A DNA stretch of 64,000 nt from a virus: the IMG/VR virus record IMGVR_UViG_3300025889_000073, positions 62,001 to 126,000 of that record; one strand, given 5' to 3'. Below, one piece after another: positions 5,979 through 13,755 of the stretch. The notes under the pieces were generated by a model. That model was not told the DNA's origin, did no database searches, and worked only from the letters and a program-made list of their open reading frames with translations. Each line of letters starts with the position of its first letter. The first letter of the stretch is position 1. The translations under genes and the position numbers were made by a program.

Positions 5979-7788
5979 ATGACAATCTTTTATAGTATGC
6001 CGAACCCAAATCTTTTTTACTATCCCTTTTAATTGTTTTGTTCATTGCAACAACAGTTGTTTGCGGTGCATTTACAATAATTGGTGTTTGTGGCTTCATT
6101 TGTTGGCGCTGGCCAGAAGCAATTGAAGATGAAGCTGAAGCTACTGTTGAACCGCTGGCAGCCGTGCTTGTTCCGGTTATTTGTGGGTCATTTAAATAGG
6201 CTTCAAAATGTTCTTGTCTATCTTTTAAACCGATATAACCGCCATTGACGAATTTTGTCAATTTTTTAATATTACCCCAATCACCTTTGTAACCAGCCAT
6301 ATATTTTAAAGCACTTTCGGCCGCACCGGCCGGTTTTGTTAATTGGTCTGGGTCATTAACATAACCAAATCTGGTATAATTATTTTTGCCTGTAAGCTGT
6401 ATAAAGCCTCGGCCACGAAAATTCCATCCATCGCCGCCGCCTTCTGGTGCATTACCCATTCGGCCACCGTATATCCTCTCTGCAATACTTTTTGGTCCGC
6501 CTGCAGCGACTTTCTTTACATCATCTTGGCCAGAAAACTTTTTACCAAATAGTTTCATCAAAGTTGTTGGCCGATAATTTAAATTTTCACTTAGTGTGGT
6601 AAAACCTCCGGATTCGTGGCCAACTTGAGCCATGATTGCTGCTCTTTGTGTTGGATCCGTAATTTTTGCATTATCCATGGCTGCAATCATAGCTTGTTTA
6701 CCAGTTGAAGCACTTATTCTAACAGTTTTGGTACTTGATGTCGATTCTGGTTTCTTTTTTGTCGTAGGTGCTGGTGTGGTAGGAGCAGTTGCAGGTGCTG
6801 CAGCGGCTGGTGCAGGTTCTGGTGAAGTTGATTTTAACCTTAGTCCCCTGGTGCGGTGTGCCTTTCTACTTGCGGCCGCAGCTTTTGCTCTACCGGGGTC
6901 GGCAGGTGGTGTTGGTGGCGGTGCAGGTTTTGGTGCTGGTGCAGGAGGTGCCGGTGGTTCATATTCATCCATACCATACCCAAACTCTGAAGTTGCTGCA
7001 GCTGCTTGTTCACGTTTTACTTTATCTTCCGGTTTCTCTTTGATGAATGTGTTTTTAAATTTATCCCATTTTTCTTTTACTGAGTTCACCACACCCATAA
7101 ATTTATCCCAAATACCTTTTACATAACCAATTGCAACATCCGCAGCACCTTTTATTTTTTCAACAAAACCTTCAAACCAACTACCTATTTGGCCAAAAGC
7201 ATTTTTTACGGGTTCAACAATCCAATCATTAATAAAAGTTGATACTTTTTCCTTTATTGATTTTCCCAAATCTGTAAACCATGTTTTGATTTCTTGTACC
7301 CACTCATCAAATTTTGTTTTTATTGTTTCCCATAAATTTGAAGCCCATTCTTTAAAAGATTCGACTAAATCATCCCACAATAGTTGAAAATCTTCAGTTA
7401 ACGCTGCAATTGAAAAAACAGAAGCTAGAGCAATTAAAATATTTTCTAGCGAAAACATTTTTTTAATTTTTTGCCAAATACTCTCTTTCTTTTTGGTCTG
7501 AACAATTGGTGTAGGCGAAACATCCCCTTCTATTTTTTCCCTTTGTGCTTCTAGTGCAGCTTCACGTTCAGAAGCTTTTAAAAAAAATCTGTCTGCGCCT
7601 TGCCTTGGTTTTCCACCTTCAAGTTTAACCAGTTTTTGAGCCGCTTGTCGTGCAACATTTAAATCTCTTGCTACGTTTGGTAATACCAAGAAATTCTTAG
7701 AAATGATATTTAAAAATACTGATGCTTTATCAGATTTTACTGGTGATGATAGAGATGAGGATTTTTTACCTAAAATTTTATCTAACAT
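5977..7788 (-). CDS. tape-measure-like tail protein with C-terminal GH19 glycosidase
   Basis: The 603-residue protein has three parts. Residues 35-88 (LPNVARDLNVARQAAQKLVK to EREAALEAQREKIEG) are paralogous to the next gene upstream. Residues 114-131 are hydrophobic, followed to about 260 by amphipathic helices with regularly spaced Trp/Phe, as in tape-measure proteins. After a Pro/Ala-rich linker (about 275-350), a GH19 chitinase/lysozyme-like domain spans about 355-555, with catalytic Glu392 in GHESGGF, then ENLNYR, IYGGRMGN and GWNFRGRGFIQLTGKNNY. GH19 enzymes cut chitin or peptidoglycan; in a phage tail, peptidoglycan is the likely target during DNA entry. It is the last gene of the minus-strand tail operon, 3 bp after its paralogue. 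gp5 lacks a lysozyme domain, so this may supply that activity. Confidence 0.82.
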   Translation of the reverse strand: MLDKILGKKSSSLSSPVKSDKASVFLNIISKNFLVLPNVARDLNVARQAAQKLVKLEGGKPRQGADRFFLKASEREAALEAQREKIEGDVSPTPIVQTKKKESIWQKIKKMFSLENILIALASVFSIAALTEDFQLLWDDLVESFKEWASNLWETIKTKFDEWVQEIKTWFTDLGKSIKEKVSTFINDWIVEPVKNAFGQIGSWFEGFVEKIKGAADVAIGYVKGIWDKFMGVVNSVKEKWDKFKNTFIKEKPEDKVKREQAAAATSEFGYGMDEYEPPAPPAPAPKPAPPPTPPADPGRAKAAAASRKAHRTRGLRLKSTSPEPAPAAAAPATAPTTPAPTTKKKPESTSSTKTVRISASTGKQAMIAAMDNAKITDPTQRAAIMAQVGHESGGFTTLSENLNYRPTTLMKLFGKKFSGQDDVKKVAAGGPKSIAERIYGGRMGNAPEGGGDGWNFRGRGFIQLTGKNNYTRFGYVNDPDQLTKPAGAAESALKYMAGYKGDWGNIKKLTKFVNGGYIGLKDRQEHFEAYLNDPQITGTSTAASGSTVASASSSIASGQRQQMKPQTPIIVNAPQTTVVAMNKTIKRDSKKDLGSAYYKRLS

Positions 7789-7791
7789 TTT

Positions 7792-9702
7792 TTAATCCAT
7801 GTGTTGTAACAAATCTTCATCATGTGTGTCACCAATTTCATCATCATCATCTTGATTACTGGAACTCTTATTGGTTTTTTCAGCATTTATCATACTTCCT
7901 GAATCTGCTGCACTTTCCATTCTTTGTGATTCAGAAACACTTGATGATTCGGAAGAAATGCCAGCACCAGATGGAGAACCAGCTGATGAGCCAGAAGGTG
8001 TTATTGTTCCTCCTCCACTAGATGAGGTTTGTATAGATGTTCCTTCAGACACTCTTTTTGATAGACTCTTAACTTCTTCTGTTTGTTTGTCTTTCAACGC
8101 TTTTAGTTCTGGAATAGTTTCCCAATCATTCATTTTGACTCGGCCAATAATTTTACCTTCATCGTATAACTTATTAACTAAAGCTCTTCTTTCTTGGGCT
8201 TGTTTGTCTTCCATTTGTTGGAGCTGTTTTGAAGCTTCTTTTGCATCTGCTGATAAAACTCTTGTGGTGGTTTTAGAACCTCCACCAGTAGTTGTTGTGG
8301 ATGATGTGGATGATGTTTTGAAAGTCGAACCAGAAACTTTTGTTGGTTTCGTCATTACTTTTTCCAAATCATTATCGTCATCATCATCTTCTTTTTTCTG
8401 TCTCTTTAAAGCTGCTTCAACACCTGGTGCCATTTTTAATTTGGCCACAGTTGCTTTTTGATTTTTAATTAATGATTCCCATTTTTCATTTATAGCTCTC
8501 AATTCTGGAGGATATTCTGGGTCACTTGGGTCTTCTACAAAACCATCTTTATATTTCATAACTAAACTTTTGGCCATTTCGCCACGTTCTTTTTGCCAGT
8601 CAGAATACATTCCTTGCAATTCTGCTTGTGCCATTTCTAATTTTTGTAAGTTGTTATCACCTTCCATTTCAGCTTTGACGCTGTTAGTTTTGGTTGGTTT
8701 TTTAGTTTTGAGTTCAGCTTGTGTTGCTTTTGTTGGACTTTTACCTTTTGGTGGTTCTGGTTTCTTTTTAATTTCTGGTGCTTTAGGTCTTTCCATTTTA
8801 GGAGCTGGTATATCCGCATCTTTGACACCGGTATCAGAACCGAACAAACTAACGAACCAAGACTTTATACCATTAAATACTGAACCTATTTTTTCTAAAA
8901 TGGGATTTAAAAATCCTGATACCGAGTCCCAAACCGATTTTAAAGTATCTTCACCTAATAGTCCAAAGGTTAAGAAACTCATCATACCACCTAAACCAGA
9001 AAAAATAGCTTCACTTAAACTGCCGGTTTCTTGATATTTTTTCCAACCGGCTGTTATACCTGTAAATAATGTTGCAATGATTGTTAGAGGTAAAAAGACT
9101 TTACTGAATATTTTACCCAGCATTTTTGGTTTAAATAAATTTCTTATAAAACCAAAAACTGTTGTTTTAAAATTTTTAAATAAACCAGTTATACTGAATC
9201 CACCGCCACTATCTTCTTCTGTTTTAGTTATTACGGTTGGATTTGTTGGTTTACCTTCTATCTTTTCTTTTTGAGCTTCTAATGCGGCTTCTCTTTCTCC
9301 AGCTTTCAAAAAGAATCTATCAGCTGCACCTCTAGCTTGGCCACCTTTTAGTTTAACTAATTGTTGTAAGTTTTGACGTAGAACATTCATGTCTCTGGCA
9401 ATGTTTGGCATTACCATAGAGTTTTTTGCTACAACAGTTAATAGTGTTACAGACTCTTTGGATGTTATTGTATCGGATTCATCTTGTTTTTTATCCGAAC
9501 TTTTTATGTCGCCTAAAGAACCTTTACCTCTTATTTTACCTCTAATAAAAGCTGAAAGTATATCTTGACCTGGAAAAAATGATTCTGCTGCTAAATTTCT
9601 TGCATTTTTTACATTAAAGGTTTTACCTAAAGCTGAAGTTGCAGCTCCACCAAAACTTTTTCCAGATTGGAGTTCAGACAAGTATTTGTTTACTAGGGCC
9701 AT
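7792..9702 (-). CDS. tape-measure-like / baseplate hub protein, paralogue of the GH19 gene
   Basis: This 636-residue protein shares residues 96-150 (MPNIARDMNVLRQNLQQLVK to EREAALEAQKEKIEG) with its downstream neighbour. It then has a hydrophobic helix at about 200-218 (FLPLTIIATLFTGITAGW), a second weak hydrophobic patch (GLGGMMSFLTFGLLG, 235-250), amphipathic helices to about 295, and a long charged, low-complexity C-terminal half rich in Lys, Glu, Ser, Thr and Asp. It lies directly after the gp26 and gp51-like frames, where lambda-like phages carry the tape measure gene. Its length is close to T4 gp29 (590 residues), the tape measure and hub protein. I see no direct gp29 signature, so the role is inferred from position and composition. 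Confidence 0.65.
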   Translation of the reverse strand: MALVNKYLSELQSGKSFGGAATSALGKTFNVKNARNLAAESFFPGQDILSAFIRGKIRGKGSLGDIKSSDKKQDESDTITSKESVTLLTVVAKNSMVMPNIARDMNVLRQNLQQLVKLKGGQARGAADRFFLKAGEREAALEAQKEKIEGKPTNPTVITKTEEDSGGGFSITGLFKNFKTTVFGFIRNLFKPKMLGKIFSKVFLPLTIIATLFTGITAGWKKYQETGSLSEAIFSGLGGMMSFLTFGLLGEDTLKSVWDSVSGFLNPILEKIGSVFNGIKSWFVSLFGSDTGVKDADIPAPKMERPKAPEIKKKPEPPKGKSPTKATQAELKTKKPTKTNSVKAEMEGDNNLQKLEMAQAELQGMYSDWQKERGEMAKSLVMKYKDGFVEDPSDPEYPPELRAINEKWESLIKNQKATVAKLKMAPGVEAALKRQKKEDDDDDNDLEKVMTKPTKVSGSTFKTSSTSSTTTTGGGSKTTTRVLSADAKEASKQLQQMEDKQAQERRALVNKLYDEGKIIGRVKMNDWETIPELKALKDKQTEEVKSLSKRVSEGTSIQTSSSGGGTITPSGSSAGSPSGAGISSESSSVSESQRMESAADSGSMINAEKTNKSSSNQDDDDEIGDTHDEDLLQHMD

Positions 9703-9705
9703 TTT

Positions 9706-9900
9706 TTATCTTCTACTTTGTTTTTGTAATTCTAGTCGTTCTTTTTCTTCTTTTAGATAATTAACTAAAAGACCTACATATATTGTTCTTTCCCACGGCA
9801 ACATACTTTCCAATTCTGTGAGACTATATTTGTGGTGTTGTATCAATGCAAAATTAGTCTCATAATAATTTTTTAATGAATCATGACGAAAAATTAGACG
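9706..9900 (-). CDS. 51: gp51-like hub assembly protein, reached by -1 frameshift from gene 26
   Basis: After the gp26 stop an open frame continues for 64 codons from CGT at 9900 to TAA at 9706. It encodes RLIFRHDSLKNYYETNF, then ALIQHHKYSLTELESMLPWERTIYVGLL and a charged helical end. The NFALIQHHKYSLTE-ESMLPWER pattern resembles small proteins annotated as gp51 next to gene 26 in marine T4-like phages (from recall). The frame has no ATG, GTG or TTG between the TGA at 9937-9939 and the conserved part. The first in-frame ATG would start inside it and leave 33 residues. Translation most plausibly occurs by -1 slippage at U UUU UUC near the gp26 end, giving a fusion of about 306 residues. A non-canonical start is the alternative. 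Confidence 0.65.
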   Translation of the reverse strand, partial: RLIFRHDSLKNYYETNFALIQHHKYSLTELESMLPWERTIYVGLLVNYLKEEKERLELQKQSRR

Positions 9901-10625
9901 AAAAAATTTTGTATACCCTTTATTTCCACACTTTCTTCATAAGAACACTTTGGACATTTGAAAGCAATATCCTTTTTAATTTCAGGCATTGATTGGAAGA
10001 AATCTTTAAATTTTTCAATATCTTTTTGTTGCAAGTTGTCAACAAATTCTTCAAGTTCTTTTGGGTCTGTATCTTTAGAACGATATATTTGTTCATCATC
10101 ATAAATGTAATCGATACAGTCAACCAAAATTTTCATAATAATTTCATTTTCTTCCATATTATCATATTTTTGCAACATATCGAATGTTGGATATTTAAAA
10201 CAAATTCCTAACTTTTCCGTCAGCTGAATTTTGTTCTTGTGATTTTCGTGTTTTGTTGGTTCTATTTCTAAAAGATTGACATCAAATTCAACAACACCGT
10301 TACAAGTTTTTTCTTCACCATCTTCATTGGGTACTTTATTGTTGCACTTGTATGATAGGTGTACAACTTCTTCGACAGACCTTGCTCTGAGATTTAAAAA
10401 TAAGTATTCTAAATCAAAAGTCGGTAAATTGTCTATATTGATATCATCAATCACACAATTTTTTAATACCTGTCTAACTATTGAAACCATTTCATTTGGG
10501 TCGTTTGATTCGGATGACATTAGAAATAATTTCTGTTCTTTAACCAAAAATGGCCGAAATCTAACAGGTTTTCCTGTTGAAATTAAATCGATTGAATAAA
10601 TTGGTATGTCTAATTTTGGTAACAT
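9894..10625 (-). CDS. 26: gp26 baseplate hub subunit
   Basis: This 243-residue protein belongs to the T4 gp26 baseplate family (T4_baseplate, PF12322). It opens MLPKLDIPIYSIDLISTGKPVRFRPFLVKEQKLFLM, written here as the conserved block of residues 1-36. A zinc-ribbon-like domain follows: CNNKVPNEDGEEKTCNG (about 90-106) paired with FKCPKCSYEE near the end. gp26 is needed to build the T4 baseplate hub. Like lambda gpG it lies just before a tape-measure-type gene and ends in a slippery run (AAU UUU UUC GUC UAA) that could shift ribosomes into the gp51-like frame. It begins 19 bp after the tube-fold gene. Confidence 0.88.
   Translation of the reverse strand: MLPKLDIPIYSIDLISTGKPVRFRPFLVKEQKLFLMSSESNDPNEMVSIVRQVLKNCVIDDINIDNLPTFDLEYLFLNLRARSVEEVVHLSYKCNNKVPNEDGEEKTCNGVVEFDVNLLEIEPTKHENHKNKIQLTEKLGICFKYPTFDMLQKYDNMEENEIIMKILVDCIDYIYDDEQIYRSKDTDPKELEEFVDNLQQKDIEKFKDFFQSMPEIKKDIAFKCPKCSYEESVEIKGIQNFFV
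9900..9921 (-). promoter_or_regulatory. candidate programmed -1 frameshift site (gene 26 / gene 51)
   Basis: On the minus-strand mRNA the heptamer U UUU UUC (9906 down to 9900) is read in the gp26 zero frame as UUU UUC. It is a canonical X XXY YYZ slippery site. A Shine-Dalgarno-like AAAGGG (9921-9916) lies 9 nt upstream, where such sequences stimulate -1 slippage in bacterial dnaX. The zero-frame stop follows one codon later. A 7-bp stem GAGACTA/TAGTCTC (9861-9855 with 9826-9820) begins about 38 nt downstream, further than usual for a stimulator. Confidence 0.6.
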
Positions 10626-10644
10626 AATAACCTCGCTTTTTTAA

Positions 10645-11394
10645 TTAAAATGCACTTCCTAGTGGTAAAATTCTCGCAGCAGCAGAACCAAATAAAGATG
10701 TTGCAGCAGAAGCTAAATCAAAAGTGCCTTGATAAATTGTTTTATATCTCTGATAAGCAAACTGAACTGAAAGTCTATGAAAACTATCATCAGCCCAACT
10801 TAAAGATTGTGGTGCTATTCCAATGGGAAAAGCATCAATTAATTCTACAGCATGAATTTGCCTAACCAATTCATCATATTGAATAATTTTAATATTAGTT
10901 AGGTATCTTGTTGTGGAACCTTTTGCATATCTCAAATTGTTTGTGTCCGAAGGATGTATTGCTTCAATCCAACGGTCAAATAATTTTCTTTCAAAAAAAT
11001 CATTGGTACACAAAAAAGTTAAATTTGTGTCACCATAAGATGTCTGATATGGCACCTTAAATGTAGGACCATATATTTTAACATCAGATGTTTGTAATGT
11101 CTTTCCTGGAAATTCTGCACTCTCACATTGTAGAGCTAGATATCTAGACACGGAAGAATTTGATGTTCTTGATTGTTCGTCTTGAGCTCCCTGAGAACCA
11201 AAAGCTCCTCGTATAGCGTCTGTAACGTCATTAAAAACTGAATTGGGAAAATTCAATATCTTTTCTATAATTGAACTTCCAATAAAACTATTTACATATG
11301 GGGGTATTGGTAATAAAACTTCGAATCTATTTGGCCTTGCTAAACCATCTTTTGCTCGAATGTTTGATAAAAATAAGTTAGGTGAGAATGACAT
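10645..11394 (-). CDS. 54: tail tube-fold protein, probable gp54 tube initiator (gp19/gp54 type)
   Basis: The 249-residue product has the tube-protein signature of the T4 gp19 superfamily: ARPNRFEVLLPIPP near the start, LALQCESAEFPGKTLQTSDVKIYGP, PYQTSYGDTNLTFLCTNDFFERKLFDRWIEAI (positions about 115-146), and a final VELIDAFPIGIAPQSLSW with HRLSVQFAYQRYKT. An insertion of about 50 residues (about 40-85, rich in Ser/Asn) and a hydrophobic Ala/Leu-rich C-terminus distinguish it from plain tail tube gp19. That and its location in a baseplate operon favour gp54, the baseplate protein that starts the tube. A gp19 tail tube paralogue remains possible. Its ATG directly abuts the preceding gene's TAA. 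Confidence 0.72.
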   Translation of the reverse strand: MSFSPNLFLSNIRAKDGLARPNRFEVLLPIPPYVNSFIGSSIIEKILNFPNSVFNDVTDAIRGAFGSQGAQDEQSRTSNSSVSRYLALQCESAEFPGKTLQTSDVKIYGPTFKVPYQTSYGDTNLTFLCTNDFFERKLFDRWIEAIHPSDTNNLRYAKGSTTRYLTNIKIIQYDELVRQIHAVELIDAFPIGIAPQSLSWADDSFHRLSVQFAYQRYKTIYQGTFDLASAATSLFGSAAARILPLGSAF

Positions 11395-11973
11395 TTAAAA
11401 TTTCTTCCTTGAGTCTGACCATACCTTACTGTTGCTAGCACCAGAGAAATTTTCAGCTGGTAAGAATGAAGCAATGTCCCATTCGTTAGATTTTATTTCT
11501 AAAAATCTCGATTTGACATGAGTAAAGTAGTATCGTTTTATGCATGGTCCTTTTTCAAACATTTTGGACGATGCTTTTAGAAAGGGATAACTTAACATCA
11601 ATTTTGTATTTTCATCATAGTCTTTATCTGAAATTACTTCACTCAATTTGTCCAAAAAAATGATTCGTTGCTTTGGGTGTATGTAATGTAAATTTAACCC
11701 TAAAAAACCGTCTGAGTACTGTTCTATTGGTATGACCAATGGGAACCTGTCGTAATATGGCAACGAATCTTTTAACTTTGGATTATAAAAGAAAAAATAC
11801 ATTTTACCAATAATTGTGTTTGCCCTAAGTCTGGCCTTATCGTTAATCAAATTCCTTGGGTTCGCAGACAAATTCTTGACCTGCGTTTGAAGCCATCTCC
11901 TCGCTGCGTTGGACCGCTCCGAGAGACCTTCTTTTGCAAGAGATTGTTGAATTCTATCGATAAGTTTTGCCAT
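11395..11973 (-). CDS. conserved T4-like structural-block protein of unknown function
   Basis: The 192-residue product begins MAKLIDRIQQSLAKEGL and contains GKMYFFFYNPKLKDSLPYYDRFPLVIPI, split over residues 57-85, then GFLGLNLHYIHPKQRIIFLDKL, KRYYFTHVKSRFLEI and a terminal VWSDSRKKF. I recall this gene beside gene 4 in T4-like cyanophages, with no settled function. The YFFFYNPKLKDSLPYYDRFPLVIP block resembles the DNA-entry or late packaging-related proteins of the group only loosely. It sits between gp4 and the tube protein, with gaps of 13 bp and 0 bp, so it is cotranscribed with tail and head-completion genes. A role in virion assembly is inferred from context only. Confidence 0.65.
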   Translation of the reverse strand: MAKLIDRIQQSLAKEGLSERSNAARRWLQTQVKNLSANPRNLINDKARLRANTIIGKMYFFFYNPKLKDSLPYYDRFPLVIPIEQYSDGFLGLNLHYIHPKQRIIFLDKLSEVISDKDYDENTKLMLSYPFLKASSKMFEKGPCIKRYYFTHVKSRFLEIKSNEWDIASFLPAENFSGASNSKVWSDSRKKF

Positions 11974-11986
11974 GTTACTATTTATC

Positions 11987-12418
11987 TCAAATGCCTAAGT
12001 CTTTTTCGGTTATGACTTTGAATTGCCAGCCGTGTTCTTTACAAAACAAATCTGCTGCTCTCCATTTTTCTTGATTTATGGCATATGTCACAGTTTCTTC
12101 AATATATTGTTTAGTTTTTCTTCTTTTTTCTGGTCTTTTAGTTTGTTTCTCAGGTTTGACTTCTAACATCATAGTTATTTCTTTTCCTTGTTTATTTACA
12201 ACCTTTGTTATAAAATCTGGAAAGTAACGATGAGGTTTATTATCTACAGGTGAAATATAAGTTACATACAATTCTTCTGAAGCCCACCATTTAACATTTG
12301 GGTTTTCGTCCAAATATTTCATTACACGAACTTCCCAAGTTGACCGAAATATGATATTATTTGGGTCACCGTTGTATTTGTGTGGGTTTTTAGGTAAAAA
12401 TCTTCCTTTGTATGACAT
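11987..12418 (-). CDS. 4: gp4 head completion nuclease-fold protein
   Basis: The 143-residue product opens MSYKGRFLPKNPHKYNGDPNN, followed by IIFRSTWEVRVMKYLDENPNVKWWASEE, HRYFPDFITKV and MLEVKPEKQTKRP. It ends with KWRAADLFCKEHGWQFKVITEKDLGI. This is the standard T4 gp4 (50/65) layout, including the endonuclease-like PDF...EVKP core. gp4 acts after DNA packaging to prepare heads for tail joining. I chose the ATG at 12416-12418 because homologues start with this MSYKGR/MAYKGR segment; a GTG 18 bp upstream is not supported. It is the first gene of the minus-strand tail operon, divergent from gene 48. Confidence 0.87.
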   Translation of the reverse strand: MSYKGRFLPKNPHKYNGDPNNIIFRSTWEVRVMKYLDENPNVKWWASEELYVTYISPVDNKPHRYFPDFITKVVNKQGKEITMMLEVKPEKQTKRPEKRRKTKQYIEETVTYAINQEKWRAADLFCKEHGWQFKVITEKDLGI

Positions 12419-12423
12419 AAATA
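12416..12423 (+). promoter_or_regulatory. CATAAATA, candidate late promoter for gene 48
   Basis: The motif fits NATAAATA, the T4-type late promoter, and overlaps the gp4 start codon on the opposite strand. The expected transcription start is near 12429, leaving a leader of about 20 nt with a TAGGA ribosome binding site before the gene 48 ATG. The 32-bp divergent spacer is almost entirely A+T and must also serve the minus-strand operon. Confidence 0.5.
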
Positions 12424-12450
12424 ATATATATTTCACCTTATAGGACTACT

Positions 12451-13743
12451 ATGGCTCTTTTCGGATTTTCAGACATATCTTTCAATAAAGGCACATCAGA
12501 TAGAAAAGGGCCTTTAGCTCCATTAACTTATAGTGCTTTTGAGAGAACGACACTACGTTATCCTTTAGATGTTGGTAATTATGATAAGGCACATTATATT
12601 ATGTTCTATATCAGAGAACAAAAAAACACTTCTTATAGTAGAGGCTCTGTTGATGAAAATTGGTTAAATTCTTCTGGTAGTGTAAATGCTGTCAATTCAC
12701 CAACAACCACAAATCAATTTGGTTCTTCTTTTGGTGGAGAAATTGTCAATAAAATTAATAGTGGTTTAGATTCGATTAATAATGCAACAGGCGGCCAATT
12801 AACAAAATTGACATCGGCTTTAGGTAAAGCTGCTTCTGGTATTGTGGGAGATATTAATAATGTTTTTGGCCAAGCAAATATAAAAATTGGTGGAAATTCC
12901 TCACAAACAACAACAGTTATTGATAATTCTATCAAAAAAATTACTGGAGGAGGGATAAAAGAACTTCGTACAACACAACTAACCAAAGACGCAATTGCTC
13001 TTTATATGCCAGACACCTTAGTTTTTAATTATTCCCAAAGTTATGACCAATTAAATCTTGGTGGAGAACTTGGCGGTCAAGTATTGGGTGCCGGCAAAGC
13101 TGCGGCGGATGCTTATGAGCAAGGCGGTGCTAAAAATGCTGCTGGGTCTATTGGTAAAAGTGCTTTAGAATCATTCAAACAAAAATTAGGAGCTGGAATA
13201 GCCAAAGCTTTAGGTTCAGATCAAACAGGCCAAGCTATTTTAGCTGCAACCGGCCGTGTTCAAAATCCAATGTTAGAAATGATTTATAAGTCTCCTAATT
13301 TTAGAAATTTTCAGTTTGATTTTCTTTTTTATCCTAGAGATGAAAAAGAAGCTTTAGAAGTTCAAAGAATTATTGAACGGTTAAGGTTTCATCAAGCACC
13401 AGAAATATTAAAAGGCACTGGAGGTTTCTTAGTTCCTCCTTCGGAGTTTGATATTCGTTTTTATTATGGCGGCAGAGAAAACCCCAACATTCCACAAATT
13501 GCAACTTGTGTTTTAACTACAATTGATGTTAACTATGCGCCAAATGGTCATGCAACATATGAAATTCCTGGTGAAAATTCTCCTGCATTAGGTAGAACTG
13601 GTATGCCTGTTGCAATACAACTGACACTACAATTTCAAGAAGTCACTTATCTCACAAAATCAGATTTTAGAGATGATTTGGCTCAAACAGATACTTTGTC
13701 ATCTTCAGCTTCGACAAACGATTCTGATATGTATTACGGATAA
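12451..13743 (+). CDS. 48: gp48 baseplate tail-tube cap
   Basis: The 430-residue protein is the T4 gp48 type. Its N-terminus (TLRYPLDVGNYDKAHYIMFYI) is followed by a long Gly/Ser/Ala-rich insertion (about residues 65-160) and a second low-complexity stretch (about 205-255). The tube-fold domain in the C-terminal half has NPMLEMIYKSPNFRNFQFDFLFYPRDEKEALEVQRIIERLRFHQAPE at about 272-319, RFYYGGRENPNIPQIATCVLT and PVAIQLTLQFQEVTYLT. gp48 sits between the baseplate hub and gp54 to start the tube. It opens the plus-strand tail operon, with gene 53 starting 12 bp after its stop. Recognition is from the characteristic tube-domain block. Confidence 0.85.
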   Translation: MALFGFSDISFNKGTSDRKGPLAPLTYSAFERTTLRYPLDVGNYDKAHYIMFYIREQKNTSYSRGSVDENWLNSSGSVNAVNSPTTTNQFGSSFGGEIVNKINSGLDSINNATGGQLTKLTSALGKAASGIVGDINNVFGQANIKIGGNSSQTTTVIDNSIKKITGGGIKELRTTQLTKDAIALYMPDTLVFNYSQSYDQLNLGGELGGQVLGAGKAAADAYEQGGAKNAAGSIGKSALESFKQKLGAGIAKALGSDQTGQAILAATGRVQNPMLEMIYKSPNFRNFQFDFLFYPRDEKEALEVQRIIERLRFHQAPEILKGTGGFLVPPSEFDIRFYYGGRENPNIPQIATCVLTTIDVNYAPNGHATYEIPGENSPALGRTGMPVAIQLTLQFQEVTYLTKSDFRDDLAQTDTLSSSASTNDSDMYYG

Positions 13744-13755
13744 AGGACTTAAAAT

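Noticed and set aside
6632-8461. Long plus-strand reading frames opposite the two tape-measure-like genes
   Set aside because: They mirror low-complexity Ala/Pro, Ser/Thr and Asp/Lys-rich codons of the real minus-strand genes, have hydrophobic low-complexity translations, and lack ribosome binding sites.
9820-9861. 7-bp stem GAGACTA/TAGTCTC as the stimulator of the gp26 frameshift
   Set aside because: It starts about 38 nt after the slippery heptamer with a 28-nt loop, much further than the 5-9 nt usual for stimulatory structures. It is mentioned only as a possible element.
12419-12436. GTG start extending gp4 by six residues
   Set aside because: Homologues begin at the internal MSYKGR segment, and the extension lies in the A+T-rich divergent spacer.
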